A DNA stretch of 40,104 nt from Polyangiaceae bacterium (GTDB taxonomy: Bacteria; Myxococcota_A; Polyangia; Polyangiales; Polyangiaceae), in contig JABFXY010000033.1 in the NCBI GenBank assembly GCA_013361525.1, forward strand, positions 1 through 40,104. The letters run 5' to 3'. The notes under the pieces were generated by a model, which saw only the letters and a program-made list of their open reading frames with translations, made no database searches and was not told the origin of the DNA. Made by a program: the position numbers and the translations under genes. This document shows, piece by piece, positions 16,392 to 24,835 of the stretch (its first letter is position 1; each line of letters opens with the position of its first letter).

Positions 16392-18620
16392 CTAGTTGTC
16401 GATGACGAGTGCGGCGGTTTCGGCGGTGGCGCCGTCGACCTTCACGGACAGCGCGAGGATCGCGACGCTCGCGGGCGTGATGGAGAGCAGCGAGGCGCCC
16501 ATGACGAGCGTGATCATGCCCTCGGCCTCGAACGTGATGTTGGTCGCCTTGACGATGGTCGCCCCTGCGGCGACCGCGGTGTACATGCCCCCGGCCGCCT
16601 CGACGCGGTCCGCGTCGACGAGGTTCACCTTCGCGCCGCCGATCTTCGTCATGGCATTTCCGCCGGCGTCGGAGGACACGGCGTTGAAGGAGGCCACGAT
16701 CTTCGCGGCGCCCAGGTTCTCCGTGTGGTTGCCGCCGATTTCGTAGTTGTAGTCGGCCGCGGTGAGCGACACGCGCGCGGCGCCGACGTCCAGCGTCATG
16801 TTGCCGCCGGCGTCCTCGCAAATCTTGCCGACGACGAGGTCGGTCTTCATCCCGCCGACGTCGACGCTCTCGGCTGCGCCGACAGTGAATTTGTGATCAC
16901 CGCCGACCTTCATGTCGCGGTTGCCGCCGACGTCGTAGGCATGGTCGGCGCACTGATCGACCTTGAACGTCTCGACCGAGTTCTTTTGGTTTCCGCCGAC
17001 GTCGATGGATTGGTTGGAGCCCACGGAGGTCGTCAGGCTGTTCGTGATGTCGATGGTCTGGTCCGCGGCGACGTCGAGCGTCGCGTTGTTGCCGACGGAC
17101 TCGGTCGCGTTGTTGTTGACCATCACCGTCATGTCCTTCGACGCGTTGAAGAACATCTCTTCGCTGCCCTTGCTGTCGCTCGTGCGAAGCTCGTTCGTCG
17201 AGCCGCCGCCGGGGGTGGTCGCGGTCTGAATCGAGCTCTTCGCGGCGCCGCCGGGCAAGGCGTAGGGCGGGGGCTTCTCTGCGTTGTAGAGGCGACCCAT
17301 GCAGAGCGGCAGGTCGACGTCGCCCTCGTCGTGCTGCACGACGACCTCCCACCCGACGCGCGGAAGCATCATCGATCCGCCCGTCGGCAGCTGGATCGTG
17401 CGCATCGGCATGCTCGCCGTGTCGTCCTTCTTGCCGAGGCGATCCCAGGGGAAGATGACGTTCACGCGGCCGTCCGCGTCGACGTGGATCTCTTGTCCCG
17501 AGGCGCCCGTCGTGACGCCCGTCTGCACGCCGGCGATCTCGCGGCCGCGCTTTCGGCGCTCCGGCCGGTACTTCGATTTGCCGGTCGGGATCGCGTCGAA
17601 GCTCAGCTTCGTCCGCGCGGGCCCCGCAGGTTTGAACGGGCTGCGCTCGTCTTCGTGCTCGAGGACGGTGCCGACCGCGAGCAGCTCGGTGTTCAAGTCC
17701 TCGAACGGGTGCTCTTCGATCGAGAAGCGGAAGCCGGGCGTCATGCTCCACGACGAGGCTGCGCCGGCGACGAGGTGCCGCCGCGATTGGATTGCGTCGA
17801 GCATCACCTGGGCCCACGTCTTGACGACGCCGTCTTTCACGCTGCGCGCCGGAAACTCGTAGACCTCGAGCGCATGCTCGCCGTCGTCCGAGCCTTCGGC
17901 CGTGCCCTCGACGTTGAACCGAGGCCGTTTGAAGTCGTACTCCCGGAGGGCGACTTTGTCCGAGACGACCTTCTCGACGTCGCTCACCTTGAAGACGGAC
18001 GCGCCGACCTGATCGAAGCCGAACTCCGGACGGTAGGGGAGGCGAGCCTCTTTCGCTTCGCCGAGGCCGTGCGGGTCGTCGAAGAACACGACCTCGTTCG
18101 CGTCGTGATCGAACGCGAACGCGATGCCTTCTTCCGAGAGGAGGCGGCGAACGAAATCGAAGTCCGTCTCGCGGTACTGGACGACGTATTCCCGCTCTTC
18201 GAACGATCCTGTCAGGTTGAACCGGATGTTGTCGACGCCGGCCTTCTCGCAGACCTGTTTGACGATGTCCTCGATCTTGAGCTTTTGGAACGTCCGCAGG
18301 TCGGTGCGCTTGGTGAGGTTCCAGAGCTTGGGGCAGACGGTGATCGCGATGTAGGGCCGACCCGTCGTGTCGACGCGTCGCTCGGCTTCGACGACGAGCC
18401 CCTTGAACAGCCGGCCGTCGTCGAACGCGTTGACGTCGCCGAGCTGGAGGCTGACCTCACCGTTGAGGACGCTCGCGGGCTTCGGAATTCCGCCGTCCTT
18501 CCATAGCCTCGCCTCGAGACGAGGAATCTCGTCGAGCCGCTCGGTGATCTTGCAACTCAGGATTTCGTAGGCCTCCCCCGCGATGTCGAGGGTCGCCTTG
18601 ATGCCTTCGAGCTCAGCCAT
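16392..18620 (-). CDS. VgrG type VI secretion tip protein
   Basis: A 742-residue VgrG. The gp27-like N-terminal half includes EYVVQYRETDFDFVRRLLSE and EEGIAFAF. The OB-like gp5 part contains EIHVDADGRVNVIFPWDR and LPRVGWEVVVQHDEGDVDLP. The linking motif TPGGGSTNELRTSDSKGSEE introduces a C-terminal beta-helix of repeated VGxN/VGGN units (VGSNQSIDVGGNQKNSVETF). The end is an Ala/Leu-rich tip without an added enzymatic domain. In the family three chains form a needle on top of the Hcp tube. It starts only 3 nt after the stop of the upstream vgrG, implying translational coupling. Confidence 0.94.
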   Translation of the reverse strand: MAELEGIKATLDIAGEAYEILSCKITERLDEIPRLEARLWKDGGIPKPASVLNGEVSLQLGDVNAFDDGRLFKGLVVEAERRVDTTGRPYIAITVCPKLWNLTKRTDLRTFQKLKIEDIVKQVCEKAGVDNIRFNLTGSFEEREYVVQYRETDFDFVRRLLSEEGIAFAFDHDANEVVFFDDPHGLGEAKEARLPYRPEFGFDQVGASVFKVSDVEKVVSDKVALREYDFKRPRFNVEGTAEGSDDGEHALEVYEFPARSVKDGVVKTWAQVMLDAIQSRRHLVAGAASSWSMTPGFRFSIEEHPFEDLNTELLAVGTVLEHEDERSPFKPAGPARTKLSFDAIPTGKSKYRPERRKRGREIAGVQTGVTTGASGQEIHVDADGRVNVIFPWDRLGKKDDTASMPMRTIQLPTGGSMMLPRVGWEVVVQHDEGDVDLPLCMGRLYNAEKPPPYALPGGAAKSSIQTATTPGGGSTNELRTSDSKGSEEMFFNASKDMTVMVNNNATESVGNNATLDVAADQTIDITNSLTTSVGSNQSIDVGGNQKNSVETFKVDQCADHAYDVGGNRDMKVGGDHKFTVGAAESVDVGGMKTDLVVGKICEDAGGNMTLDVGAARVSLTAADYNYEIGGNHTENLGAAKIVASFNAVSSDAGGNAMTKIGGAKVNLVDADRVEAAGGMYTAVAAGATIVKATNITFEAEGMITLVMGASLLSITPASVAILALSVKVDGATAETAALVIDN

Positions 18621-18623
18621 GTC

Positions 18624-20873
18624 TCAGCCCGCCCCCATTTTCAGCGCCGTTCCCAGGTGAACCAGAAGCGCGGTCTCGATCGCCACCTTCGATCCCTTGA
18701 TGAGCACCGGGCCGCCTCCGAGCTTGAACTCCGAGCCGCCGCCCTTGAAGGTTCCCGTGGCGCCGAGCAGCGTGATCATCGGCGCCTTGACCGTGAAGTC
18801 ACCGGCCACCTTCGCGTAGTGCAGACCGCCGATGAGGTTCGTCATCATGCCGCCCGCGCTCGAGGCGTAGCTGTCCTTCGAGATGTGGAGATCGGCGGCG
18901 AGCAGCGTCAGGTTCTTGTTGCCGGCGACCGTCTCGTTCCAAGGGCCTTTGCAGACATCGAGCTTCGCGATGCTGATGTTTTCGTCATAATTGCCGCCGA
19001 TGGTGTCGCTGATCGAGGCGACGCTTCCGGTCAGCATGACGGCGCCGACGCTCCGCGACACGTCCGCCTCGATGCTGTGGCGGACTCCGTTGCAGATGAC
19101 GAGCATGTCACCGCCGACCGAATACGAACGATCGGCGCCGGCCTTCTCGACATAATTGCTGATCGCGTTGTCGACCGCGTTCCCGCCGACGGAGATCGAT
19201 TGATTGCCGGTGACGTTCGCCGAGGCGACGGAGCCGACGTTCGTCTCCTGATTGCCGCTGACGCTGACGGATTGGTTCGATCCGACCGAGCGCGACGCGT
19301 TCACCTTCACCGTGGTGGCGTCGTTCGCTCCCACCGTCTCGGCTTGGTCGTTTCCAACGGTGACGTTGAGGTCCTTTTGCGCCGTCATGCCGAAGCCCTG
19401 GCTGCCGCCGCTGTCGCCGAGCTTGATCTCGTTCGCTCCTGCGCCGCCGGGTGACGACGCGCTGCGGATGCTGCCCGAGGCCTTGGTGCCGGGCAGCGCA
19501 TAAGGAGGTGTACGTTCGGCGTTGTAGAGTCTGCCGAGCACGAAGGGGCGATCCGGGTCGCCGTCGAGGAACGCGACCGAGACCTCCCAACCGACGCGCG
19601 GAATGATCATTTGCCCGCCGAGCGGGGCCTGCATCACGCGAAGCCAGCAGCTCGATTTGTCGTCGTGTTGGCTGACGCGATCCCAACGGAATCGGACTTT
19701 GACGCGCCCGTACTTGTCGGTGTGGATCTCTTCCTCGCCCATCGACGGACCCGTGACCATCGCCGTCTGCAGGCCGTGGATGCGCGGCTTCTTCGTCTTC
19801 CGAGGCGCCGAGAAGACGCCTGCTTCCGGCATCGCGACGAAGTCGTTCTCGACCGTGTTGGACGCCGCCTGACCTTCCGCGCCGGCGGCGCCTCCGCCGC
19901 TGAGGCTCTGCCTGCCGCGCGATCGGAGCTCCGTGACGATGTACTTGCGGTTCAGTATTTCTTGGACGGCCCCGGTGACGGTGACCATCTTGCCGACCTC
20001 GATGTTCGAGGCGTTCGTGGTGCCGCGTGCGAGCTCCGCATTGGCGCGCAGCTCGCGCAGGCGCGCTGCGACCCGCCGCTCGCCGTCCTGGCCCTTCGTG
20101 AAGCCACCGGGATATTCGTAATAGACCTGGGGCACGACCTCGGCGGCGGCCTGCGCCGACTCCGGGTGCATGTCCGGCTTCTCGAAGTCGAAGTCGCGCA
20201 TCTGCACGTTGCTCGTCGCGATCTTCTTCGTCACCGAAAAGGAAACGACCGAATCGCTCGCGGACATGCCGGCCGACATGGCGAGCACCGTCGGCACCTT
20301 GAGCTCCTCGGCGATCGCCTCCGTCGAGTCGGAGAGGACCATGGTTGCCTCGCCCTCCTCGTGGCTGAAGAAGTAGAAGATCCCTTCTTCTTCCATGAGG
20401 CGGTGCATGAATTCGAGCTCCGTCTCGCGGTATTGAACGATGTACTCCCGTTTCGGGTATTCCGTGCGAAGTCGCCATTCGACCTTTTCGACGCCGGCCG
20501 CTGCGAGCAGCTCTTTGATGACGTCGACGGGACCCTTGTCCTGATAAATCCGGCAGTCCTCGCGGTGCGCGAGCGCGGCGATCGGCGGCACGAGGCGCAG
20601 CCGGAAGATGAACTGCGTCCCTTCGTGGTGGACGAACTCACACCGATCGCAAATTCCCGTCAGCGATCGCTCGCGGCCGCGATCGGCATCGATGACGTGC
20701 AGGGTCATCGAGCTTCGCAGGCACGTCGACGGCTTGAACGCAGCGTCCTTCGTCGAAAACGTGACGAGCGCCTCGTAGGGCGTCGAAAGCGATTCGAAGA
20801 GATCGTACTGCGCGGGAACGTTGTCGGCCGGGAGAGTCTCGCCCAGAAGCTTGAACTCGACCTTCGCGCTCAT
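18624..20873 (-). CDS. VgrG type VI secretion tip protein (first gene of operon)
   Basis: A 749-residue VgrG starting MSAKVEFKLLGETLPADNVP. The gp27-like domain is marked by YIVQYRETELEFMHRLMEEE, and the gp5/OB domain by EEIHTDKYGRVKVRFRWDRV and IIPRVGWEVSVAFLDGDPDR. SSPGGAGANEIKLGDSGGSQ opens the C-terminal repeat needle (VGSNQSVSVSGNQETNVGS and more). No extra C-terminal domain is attached. The upstream 128-nt gap carries a TAGGCT hexamer (20891-20886) that may be the operon promoter. Transcription would continue through two more vgrG genes and the DUF2169, thiolase-fold and STAS-like genes. Confidence 0.94.
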   Translation of the reverse strand: MSAKVEFKLLGETLPADNVPAQYDLFESLSTPYEALVTFSTKDAAFKPSTCLRSSMTLHVIDADRGRERSLTGICDRCEFVHHEGTQFIFRLRLVPPIAALAHREDCRIYQDKGPVDVIKELLAAAGVEKVEWRLRTEYPKREYIVQYRETELEFMHRLMEEEGIFYFFSHEEGEATMVLSDSTEAIAEELKVPTVLAMSAGMSASDSVVSFSVTKKIATSNVQMRDFDFEKPDMHPESAQAAAEVVPQVYYEYPGGFTKGQDGERRVAARLRELRANAELARGTTNASNIEVGKMVTVTGAVQEILNRKYIVTELRSRGRQSLSGGGAAGAEGQAASNTVENDFVAMPEAGVFSAPRKTKKPRIHGLQTAMVTGPSMGEEEIHTDKYGRVKVRFRWDRVSQHDDKSSCWLRVMQAPLGGQMIIPRVGWEVSVAFLDGDPDRPFVLGRLYNAERTPPYALPGTKASGSIRSASSPGGAGANEIKLGDSGGSQGFGMTAQKDLNVTVGNDQAETVGANDATTVKVNASRSVGSNQSVSVSGNQETNVGSVASANVTGNQSISVGGNAVDNAISNYVEKAGADRSYSVGGDMLVICNGVRHSIEADVSRSVGAVMLTGSVASISDTIGGNYDENISIAKLDVCKGPWNETVAGNKNLTLLAADLHISKDSYASSAGGMMTNLIGGLHYAKVAGDFTVKAPMITLLGATGTFKGGGSEFKLGGGPVLIKGSKVAIETALLVHLGTALKMGAG

Positions 20874-20885
20874 GGATAGGACGGT

Positions 20886-20891
20886 AGCCTA
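20886..20891 (-). promoter_or_regulatory. Putative -10 element (TAGGCT) of the VgrG operon
   Basis: Read on the minus strand, TAGGCT lies 12 nt upstream of the ATG of the first vgrG. The same hexamer stands 8-9 nt before two other start codons in the window (25436 and 22767). No convincing -35 box is visible. Inference only. Confidence 0.35.
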
Positions 20892-21001
20892 CGCGGGCCA
20901 TCGACGAATGGCGAGGCTCCCCGCGCGCGATCGTTGCATTCTTCGCGGCGTTGCCCGACGAACGCGAGAGCGATGAAGTCGTGCTCTGCCGACTCCCGAC
21001 C

Positions 21002-22675
21002 TCAGGTGCGCTTGCGCTGCTGGATGTAGCCCCGATAGCGCTGCACGATCCCGAAGTAGCGCTGCCGCGTCTCGTCGTTCTTCGCGAAATCCTCGGTCCA
21101 GCGGAGGGACTCTTCGTGGTGCTCGGCTTCGGTCACGCCGTAGCGCGTGCGAATGGCGTCCGCATCTTGAGGATTTTCAGCGATTTCGGCGGTGAGCGAC
21201 GCAAACACGTTGATGCTGAATCGTTTGGGTTTCGGCGCAGTCGCGGCGGGCGTCGGGCTCGGCGCGGGGGGCGGCGCGGCGCTGGCATGGCCTCCGCGAG
21301 CACCACCTCCGACAGCATTGCCGCCGCCGAAAGGCAGGCCGCCCGAGCGTCCCAGCGCGGTGCCGATATCGAATGCCATCGTCTTGCCGGAGCCTTCGTT
21401 CCCGCTCGGTTTGGCGTCGTGTCCGAATGGCGTCGCCTTTCCAATGGCGGCCGCGATCGCGCCCGCGTCGACCATCTTCGTTCGCGGCGCATCGTCGTCG
21501 TCGTCGAGCGGGGAGGGGAGCGCAGGTTGGGATGCCCGCGCCGGCGGGATGGGGGCCGGCGCAGTGGGGGCCGCTGCATTGGCGGGACGCCGCTCGAATG
21601 GAAGGCCGCGATCGGCGACGAGCTTGGGATCGAGGCTCGCCGTCGGGTTGGTCGGCGGCGGGCCATCGCTCGCGGCCATCGTCGCGCCGAGATCGACCTT
21701 CTTCCGCGGCAGCTGCTCGCGGACCGCATTCCGCACGTCCGGCGGGACGTCGAGCGGCGCGGTGTCTGCCGCAGCTGCGGACGCCGGCTTGAATGGCATT
21801 GCATCGCGCTTCGGCTCGGCGGCGGAAGCCATCCACGTCGAGCCGAGATCGCGTCGAGGTGGTTGGGTGGTCGGCCCCGCATCCGTATCGGACGCGGGGC
21901 GCGGCGCAATGGGTGTCGCCGGCGGCGGAACCGCAGGACCGGTGGGTGTCTTGAATGGCGTCGCTGCCGGCGGGACGATGGCGTCGAGCGGAATCGCCAT
22001 CGTCGCGTAAGCCTTTCGTTTGGGCTCGGGCTCCGGGGAAGGCGCGACGCGCGCGGGTACCGCGGCAGATCCGGCAAATGCCGGAGGTTGAATCGGCGGA
22101 CGCTGAATCGCCGGAGGTTGAATGGCGGGCGCTTGAATGGGAAGCGGCGCGCGCGGCGGCTGATCTTGCGGCGCCGAGAGCCCGCTCGACGGTTGTAGAG
22201 CAGCCATTCCCGCGGACGGCATGGGTCTGCCGAAGGGCATCGCATTTCCGACTGCGGCGGGCGGCGCGCCGCGGGCCGTAATCGGCTCGACGCTCGGCGG
22301 TTCGGGGATGTCCAGCTTGATACGTTGGGCTCGAATGGGCGCGTCGAGCTCGGCGCCTGCGGCATCGAGCGGTGCTGTCGGAGGCTTCGCGATTGCGGGG
22401 CGCTCGCGCTTGCGCTTTTCGCGTGCGAAGCGCGCCTCGAATACCTTTCGCTTGGCGTTGAAGAGCGCCTGATAACGATTCGTCGTCTCGAACCGTTTTC
22501 GTTGGGCCTCGTCCGCCATTCGCTTCAGCCAAAAGGCCTGTGCGGCGAGCCACGTCTCCTTCGTGAGCTTCTCGCGGTCGAGTACGGAATCGAGGTCACC
22601 GCACGCCTCGATCTCGGCATGGAGCGTGGCGTATCGCTCAAGCGGAATTGGCGGCGAGGCCGTCGGCTCGGGCAC
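21002..22675 (-). CDS. Pro/Ala-rich protein with duplicated terminal helical domains and TM...PF motif repeats
   Basis: 557 residues from GTG 22675, which has TACGTT 7 nt upstream; the in-frame extension upstream is antisense to the divergent gene. Residues ~12-85 and ~486-556 are two copies of one charged helical domain: YATLHAEIEA versus FASLTAEIAE, then RKRF...RYQALFNAKRK versus RQRY...RYRGYIQQRKR. The ~400-residue linker is low-complexity and contains four IQxPA-like pentapeptides (181-200) and five T-M...(M/T/L)PF units (TM at ~225, 280, 332, 399, 432; PF at ~240, 294, 359, 416, 448), plus a lone MPF at 146. No enzyme motif or signal peptide is seen. It lies just upstream of the vgrG operon in the same direction, but a functional link is inference. 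Confidence 0.75.
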   Translation of the reverse strand: MPEPTASPPIPLERYATLHAEIEACGDLDSVLDREKLTKETWLAAQAFWLKRMADEAQRKRFETTNRYQALFNAKRKVFEARFAREKRKRERPAIAKPPTAPLDAAGAELDAPIRAQRIKLDIPEPPSVEPITARGAPPAAVGNAMPFGRPMPSAGMAALQPSSGLSAPQDQPPRAPLPIQAPAIQPPAIQRPPIQPPAFAGSAAVPARVAPSPEPEPKRKAYATMAIPLDAIVPPAATPFKTPTGPAVPPPATPIAPRPASDTDAGPTTQPPRRDLGSTWMASAAEPKRDAMPFKPASAAAADTAPLDVPPDVRNAVREQLPRKKVDLGATMAASDGPPPTNPTASLDPKLVADRGLPFERRPANAAAPTAPAPIPPARASQPALPSPLDDDDDAPRTKMVDAGAIAAAIGKATPFGHDAKPSGNEGSGKTMAFDIGTALGRSGGLPFGGGNAVGGGARGGHASAAPPPAPSPTPAATAPKPKRFSINVFASLTAEIAENPQDADAIRTRYGVTEAEHHEESLRWTEDFAKNDETRQRYFGIVQRYRGYIQQRKRT

Positions 22676-22682
22676 GGAGCGG

Positions 22683-22688
22683 AACGTA
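22683..22688 (-). promoter_or_regulatory. Putative -10 element (TACGTT) for the duplicated-domain protein
   Basis: On the minus strand TACGTT ends 7 nt before the GTG start at 22675, and no Shine-Dalgarno sequence is present. It is one of a set of TANNNT hexamers immediately upstream of starts in this window. Confidence 0.25.
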
Positions 22689-22751
22689 CACGATGGCGAG
22701 CGCCATTCCCACGGTCGCCGGACGCTGCTCCCTCCGTCCTTGGAAATTCGA

Positions 22752-22757
22752 TAGGCT
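22752..22757 (+). promoter_or_regulatory. Putative -10 element (TAGGCT) for the M2 peptidase gene
   Basis: TAGGCT is followed by a 9-nt spacer and the ATG at 22767. The spacer has no Shine-Dalgarno sequence, so transcription from here would give a leaderless or nearly leaderless mRNA. No good -35 box was found. Confidence 0.35.
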
Positions 22758-22766
22758 GCGCCGCTC

Positions 22767-24758
22767 ATGAGCTTCCGCAATCGGTCAGTATGGGTCCGTC
22801 GCGTTGCATGCATCACCGTCCTCGCCGGTGCGGCTTGCTCGGGCGGCGCGCCGTTGACGCCCTCTCCGCCCGCGCCGGCCGGCACCGACACCGTGGTGCT
22901 CACGGGTCCGGACGCGACCCCGGTGCCCTCGGGACCCGCGACGGTCGACGAGGCGAAGCGCTTCGTCGCCGACCTCGACGAAGGTTTGCGGAAGATCTAC
23001 CGCGAGCAGGCGCGGGCCGATTGGATCAACCAGACCTACATCACGTCCGACACCGATCAGCTCGCCGGCGACGCCAAAGACCAACAGATGGCGTACGTCA
23101 CGCGGAAGATCAAAGAGTCGGTGCGATTCAAAGACCTCGCGGGGTTGCCGCCGGACGTCGCGCGCCAGCTCGAGCTTCTACGAAGGGGCACGGATCTGCC
23201 GGCGCCGCCCGACCCGAAGGAGCGACGCGAGCTGGCCGACCTCGGCGTCTCGATGGGCAGCACGTACGCGACCGGCGAGTACTGCTCGGACACCCTCAAG
23301 AAGTTCAAAAAGGCCCCCAAGAAGAAAGAGGACAAGGGTGCGCCCACCGGCAAAGCGCCCACCGAAAAGCCGAAGGTCTGCTTCACGCTCGGTGAGCTGT
23401 CGGACATTCTCGAGGACAAGACCGCGACGTACGAAGAGCGACGTGAGGCCTGGACCGGCTGGCGCACGATCAGCGTGCCGATGAAGAAGCAATACGAGCG
23501 CTTCGTCGAGCTCGGGAACAAAGGTGCGAAAAGCATCGGCTACAAAGATCTCGGTGAGCTCTGGCGAAGCCGTTACGACATGTCGCCCGCCGAGCTCGAG
23601 GCGGACGTCGAGCGCCTCTGGCAGCAGGTAAAGCCGCTCTACGACGATCTGCATTGTTATGCGCGGACGCGGCTCCAAGAGAAATGGGGCAAAGACAAGA
23701 TCGGCGACAAGGCGCTCCCCGCGCACGTGTTCGGCAACATGTGGTCGCAGGCGTGGGGCGGCATCGCGAAGGATCTCAAGCCGTATCCCCACGAAGCGTC
23801 GTCCGACATCACCGAAGCGCTACGGCGCAAGAAGCTCGACGCGCGCGGGATGGTCAAGCTGGGGGAGGGGTTCTTCACCTCGCTCGGGCTGAAGCCGCTA
23901 CCCGACACGTTCTGGGAGCGATCGCTGTTCGTGAAGCCGGAAGATCGCAAGGTCGAGTGTCACGCGAGCGCCTGGGACCTCGCGTACATGGGCGGCCCCG
24001 CGACGGACGTGCGCATCAAGATGTGCACGAAGGTCAACGAGGAAGACTTCATCACGATTCACCACGAGCTCGGCCACGACTACTACTATCTTTATTACAA
24101 TACGCTGCCGATCCTCTTTCAGGACGGCGCGAACGACGGATTCCACGAGGGTATCGGGGATACGCTCGCGCTCAGCGTGACGCCCGCCTACCTCGCGGAT
24201 CTGAAGGTTCTGCCGAAGACGAAAGACAACGACAAGGCGGAGATCAACGTCCTCATGGATCGCGCGCTCGACAAGGTCGCGTTTTTGCCGTTTGGCCTCT
24301 TGATCGACAAATGGCGTTGGGATGTCTTCAGCGGCAAAATCTCACCGCAGCAATACAACAAGGCGTGGTGGGATCTCGTCCTCAAATACCAGGGTATCGC
24401 GCCGCCCGAGCCCCGCGGCGAAGACGCATTCGACCCGGGCGCGAAATACCATGTTCCCGCGAACGTGCCCTATCTGCGGTACTTCCTCGCGCACATCTAT
24501 CAATTCCAATTCCACCGCGCGCTGTGCAAAGCGGCGGGGCACACGGGCCCGCTCCACAAATGCTCCATCTTCAAGAGCGAAGAGGCCGGCAAGAAGCTCG
24601 CGGCGATGCTCGCGATGGGATCGAGCAAGCCCTGGCCGGAGGCGATGAAGGCGCTGTCGGGCGAGACGAAGGCCGACGCGAGCGCGCTCATCGAATACTT
24701 CGCGCCCCTTCACGCGTGGCTGAAGGAGCAGAACAAGGGCAAGCAGTGTGGCTGGTGA
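22767..24758 (+). CDS. M2 family peptidyl-dipeptidase (ACE-like) lipoprotein
   Basis: A zinc metallopeptidase of the gluzincin clan related to angiotensin-converting enzyme, 663 residues. The signal peptide ends in LAGAAC, so it is lipid-anchored and extracytoplasmic. The active site reads HHELGHD: zinc ligands H433 and H437, catalytic E434, with the third ligand E461 in FHEGIGD, exactly the 23-residue spacing known in ACE. Other M2-like segments are ADWINQTYITSDT near the N-terminus and PHVFGNMW-like 'PAHVFGNMWSQAWG'. A Lys/Pro-rich insertion lies between C173 and C205. M2 enzymes release dipeptides from peptide C-termini; the natural substrate here is unknown. The stop is followed by two extra degenerate copies of the terminal 17 nt. 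Confidence 0.95.
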   Translation: MSFRNRSVWVRRVACITVLAGAACSGGAPLTPSPPAPAGTDTVVLTGPDATPVPSGPATVDEAKRFVADLDEGLRKIYREQARADWINQTYITSDTDQLAGDAKDQQMAYVTRKIKESVRFKDLAGLPPDVARQLELLRRGTDLPAPPDPKERRELADLGVSMGSTYATGEYCSDTLKKFKKAPKKKEDKGAPTGKAPTEKPKVCFTLGELSDILEDKTATYEERREAWTGWRTISVPMKKQYERFVELGNKGAKSIGYKDLGELWRSRYDMSPAELEADVERLWQQVKPLYDDLHCYARTRLQEKWGKDKIGDKALPAHVFGNMWSQAWGGIAKDLKPYPHEASSDITEALRRKKLDARGMVKLGEGFFTSLGLKPLPDTFWERSLFVKPEDRKVECHASAWDLAYMGGPATDVRIKMCTKVNEEDFITIHHELGHDYYYLYYNTLPILFQDGANDGFHEGIGDTLALSVTPAYLADLKVLPKTKDNDKAEINVLMDRALDKVAFLPFGLLIDKWRWDVFSGKISPQQYNKAWWDLVLKYQGIAPPEPRGEDAFDPGAKYHVPANVPYLRYFLAHIYQFQFHRALCKAAGHTGPLHKCSIFKSEEAGKKLAAMLAMGSSKPWPEAMKALSGETKADASALIEYFAPLHAWLKEQNKGKQCGW

Positions 24759-24795
24759 AGCGGTGCGGCTGGTGAAGCAGCGTCGCTGGTGAGGT
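24745..24795 (+). repeat. Three tandem 17-bp repeats at the 3' end of the M2 peptidase gene
   Basis: Units at 24745-24761, 24762-24778 and 24779-24795 share the core GGCTGGTGAAGC, with a few substitutions in the third. The first unit contains the last codons and stop of the M2 gene; the others lie just downstream. A small slippage or duplication event is the simplest explanation. Confidence 0.8.
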
Positions 24796-24803
24796 AGGCG
24801 CGC

Positions 24804-24835
24804 GCCGGCTGAGCCGCTCCGGCGCGTCAGCCGGC
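24804..24835. terminator. Hairpin between convergent genes, possible bidirectional terminator
   Basis: A perfect 9-bp inverted repeat, GCCGGCTGA (24804-24812) and TCAGCCGGC (24827-24835), encloses a 14-nt GC-rich loop. The right arm includes the stop codon of the minus-strand gene. There is no T-tract on either side, so intrinsic termination would be weak. Confidence 0.4.

Noticed and set aside
14500..19400. Regularly spaced repeats considered as a CRISPR-like or satellite array
   Set aside because: They are the coding repeats for VGGN-type beta-helix units of the VgrG needles; they vary at the DNA level and lack unique spacers.
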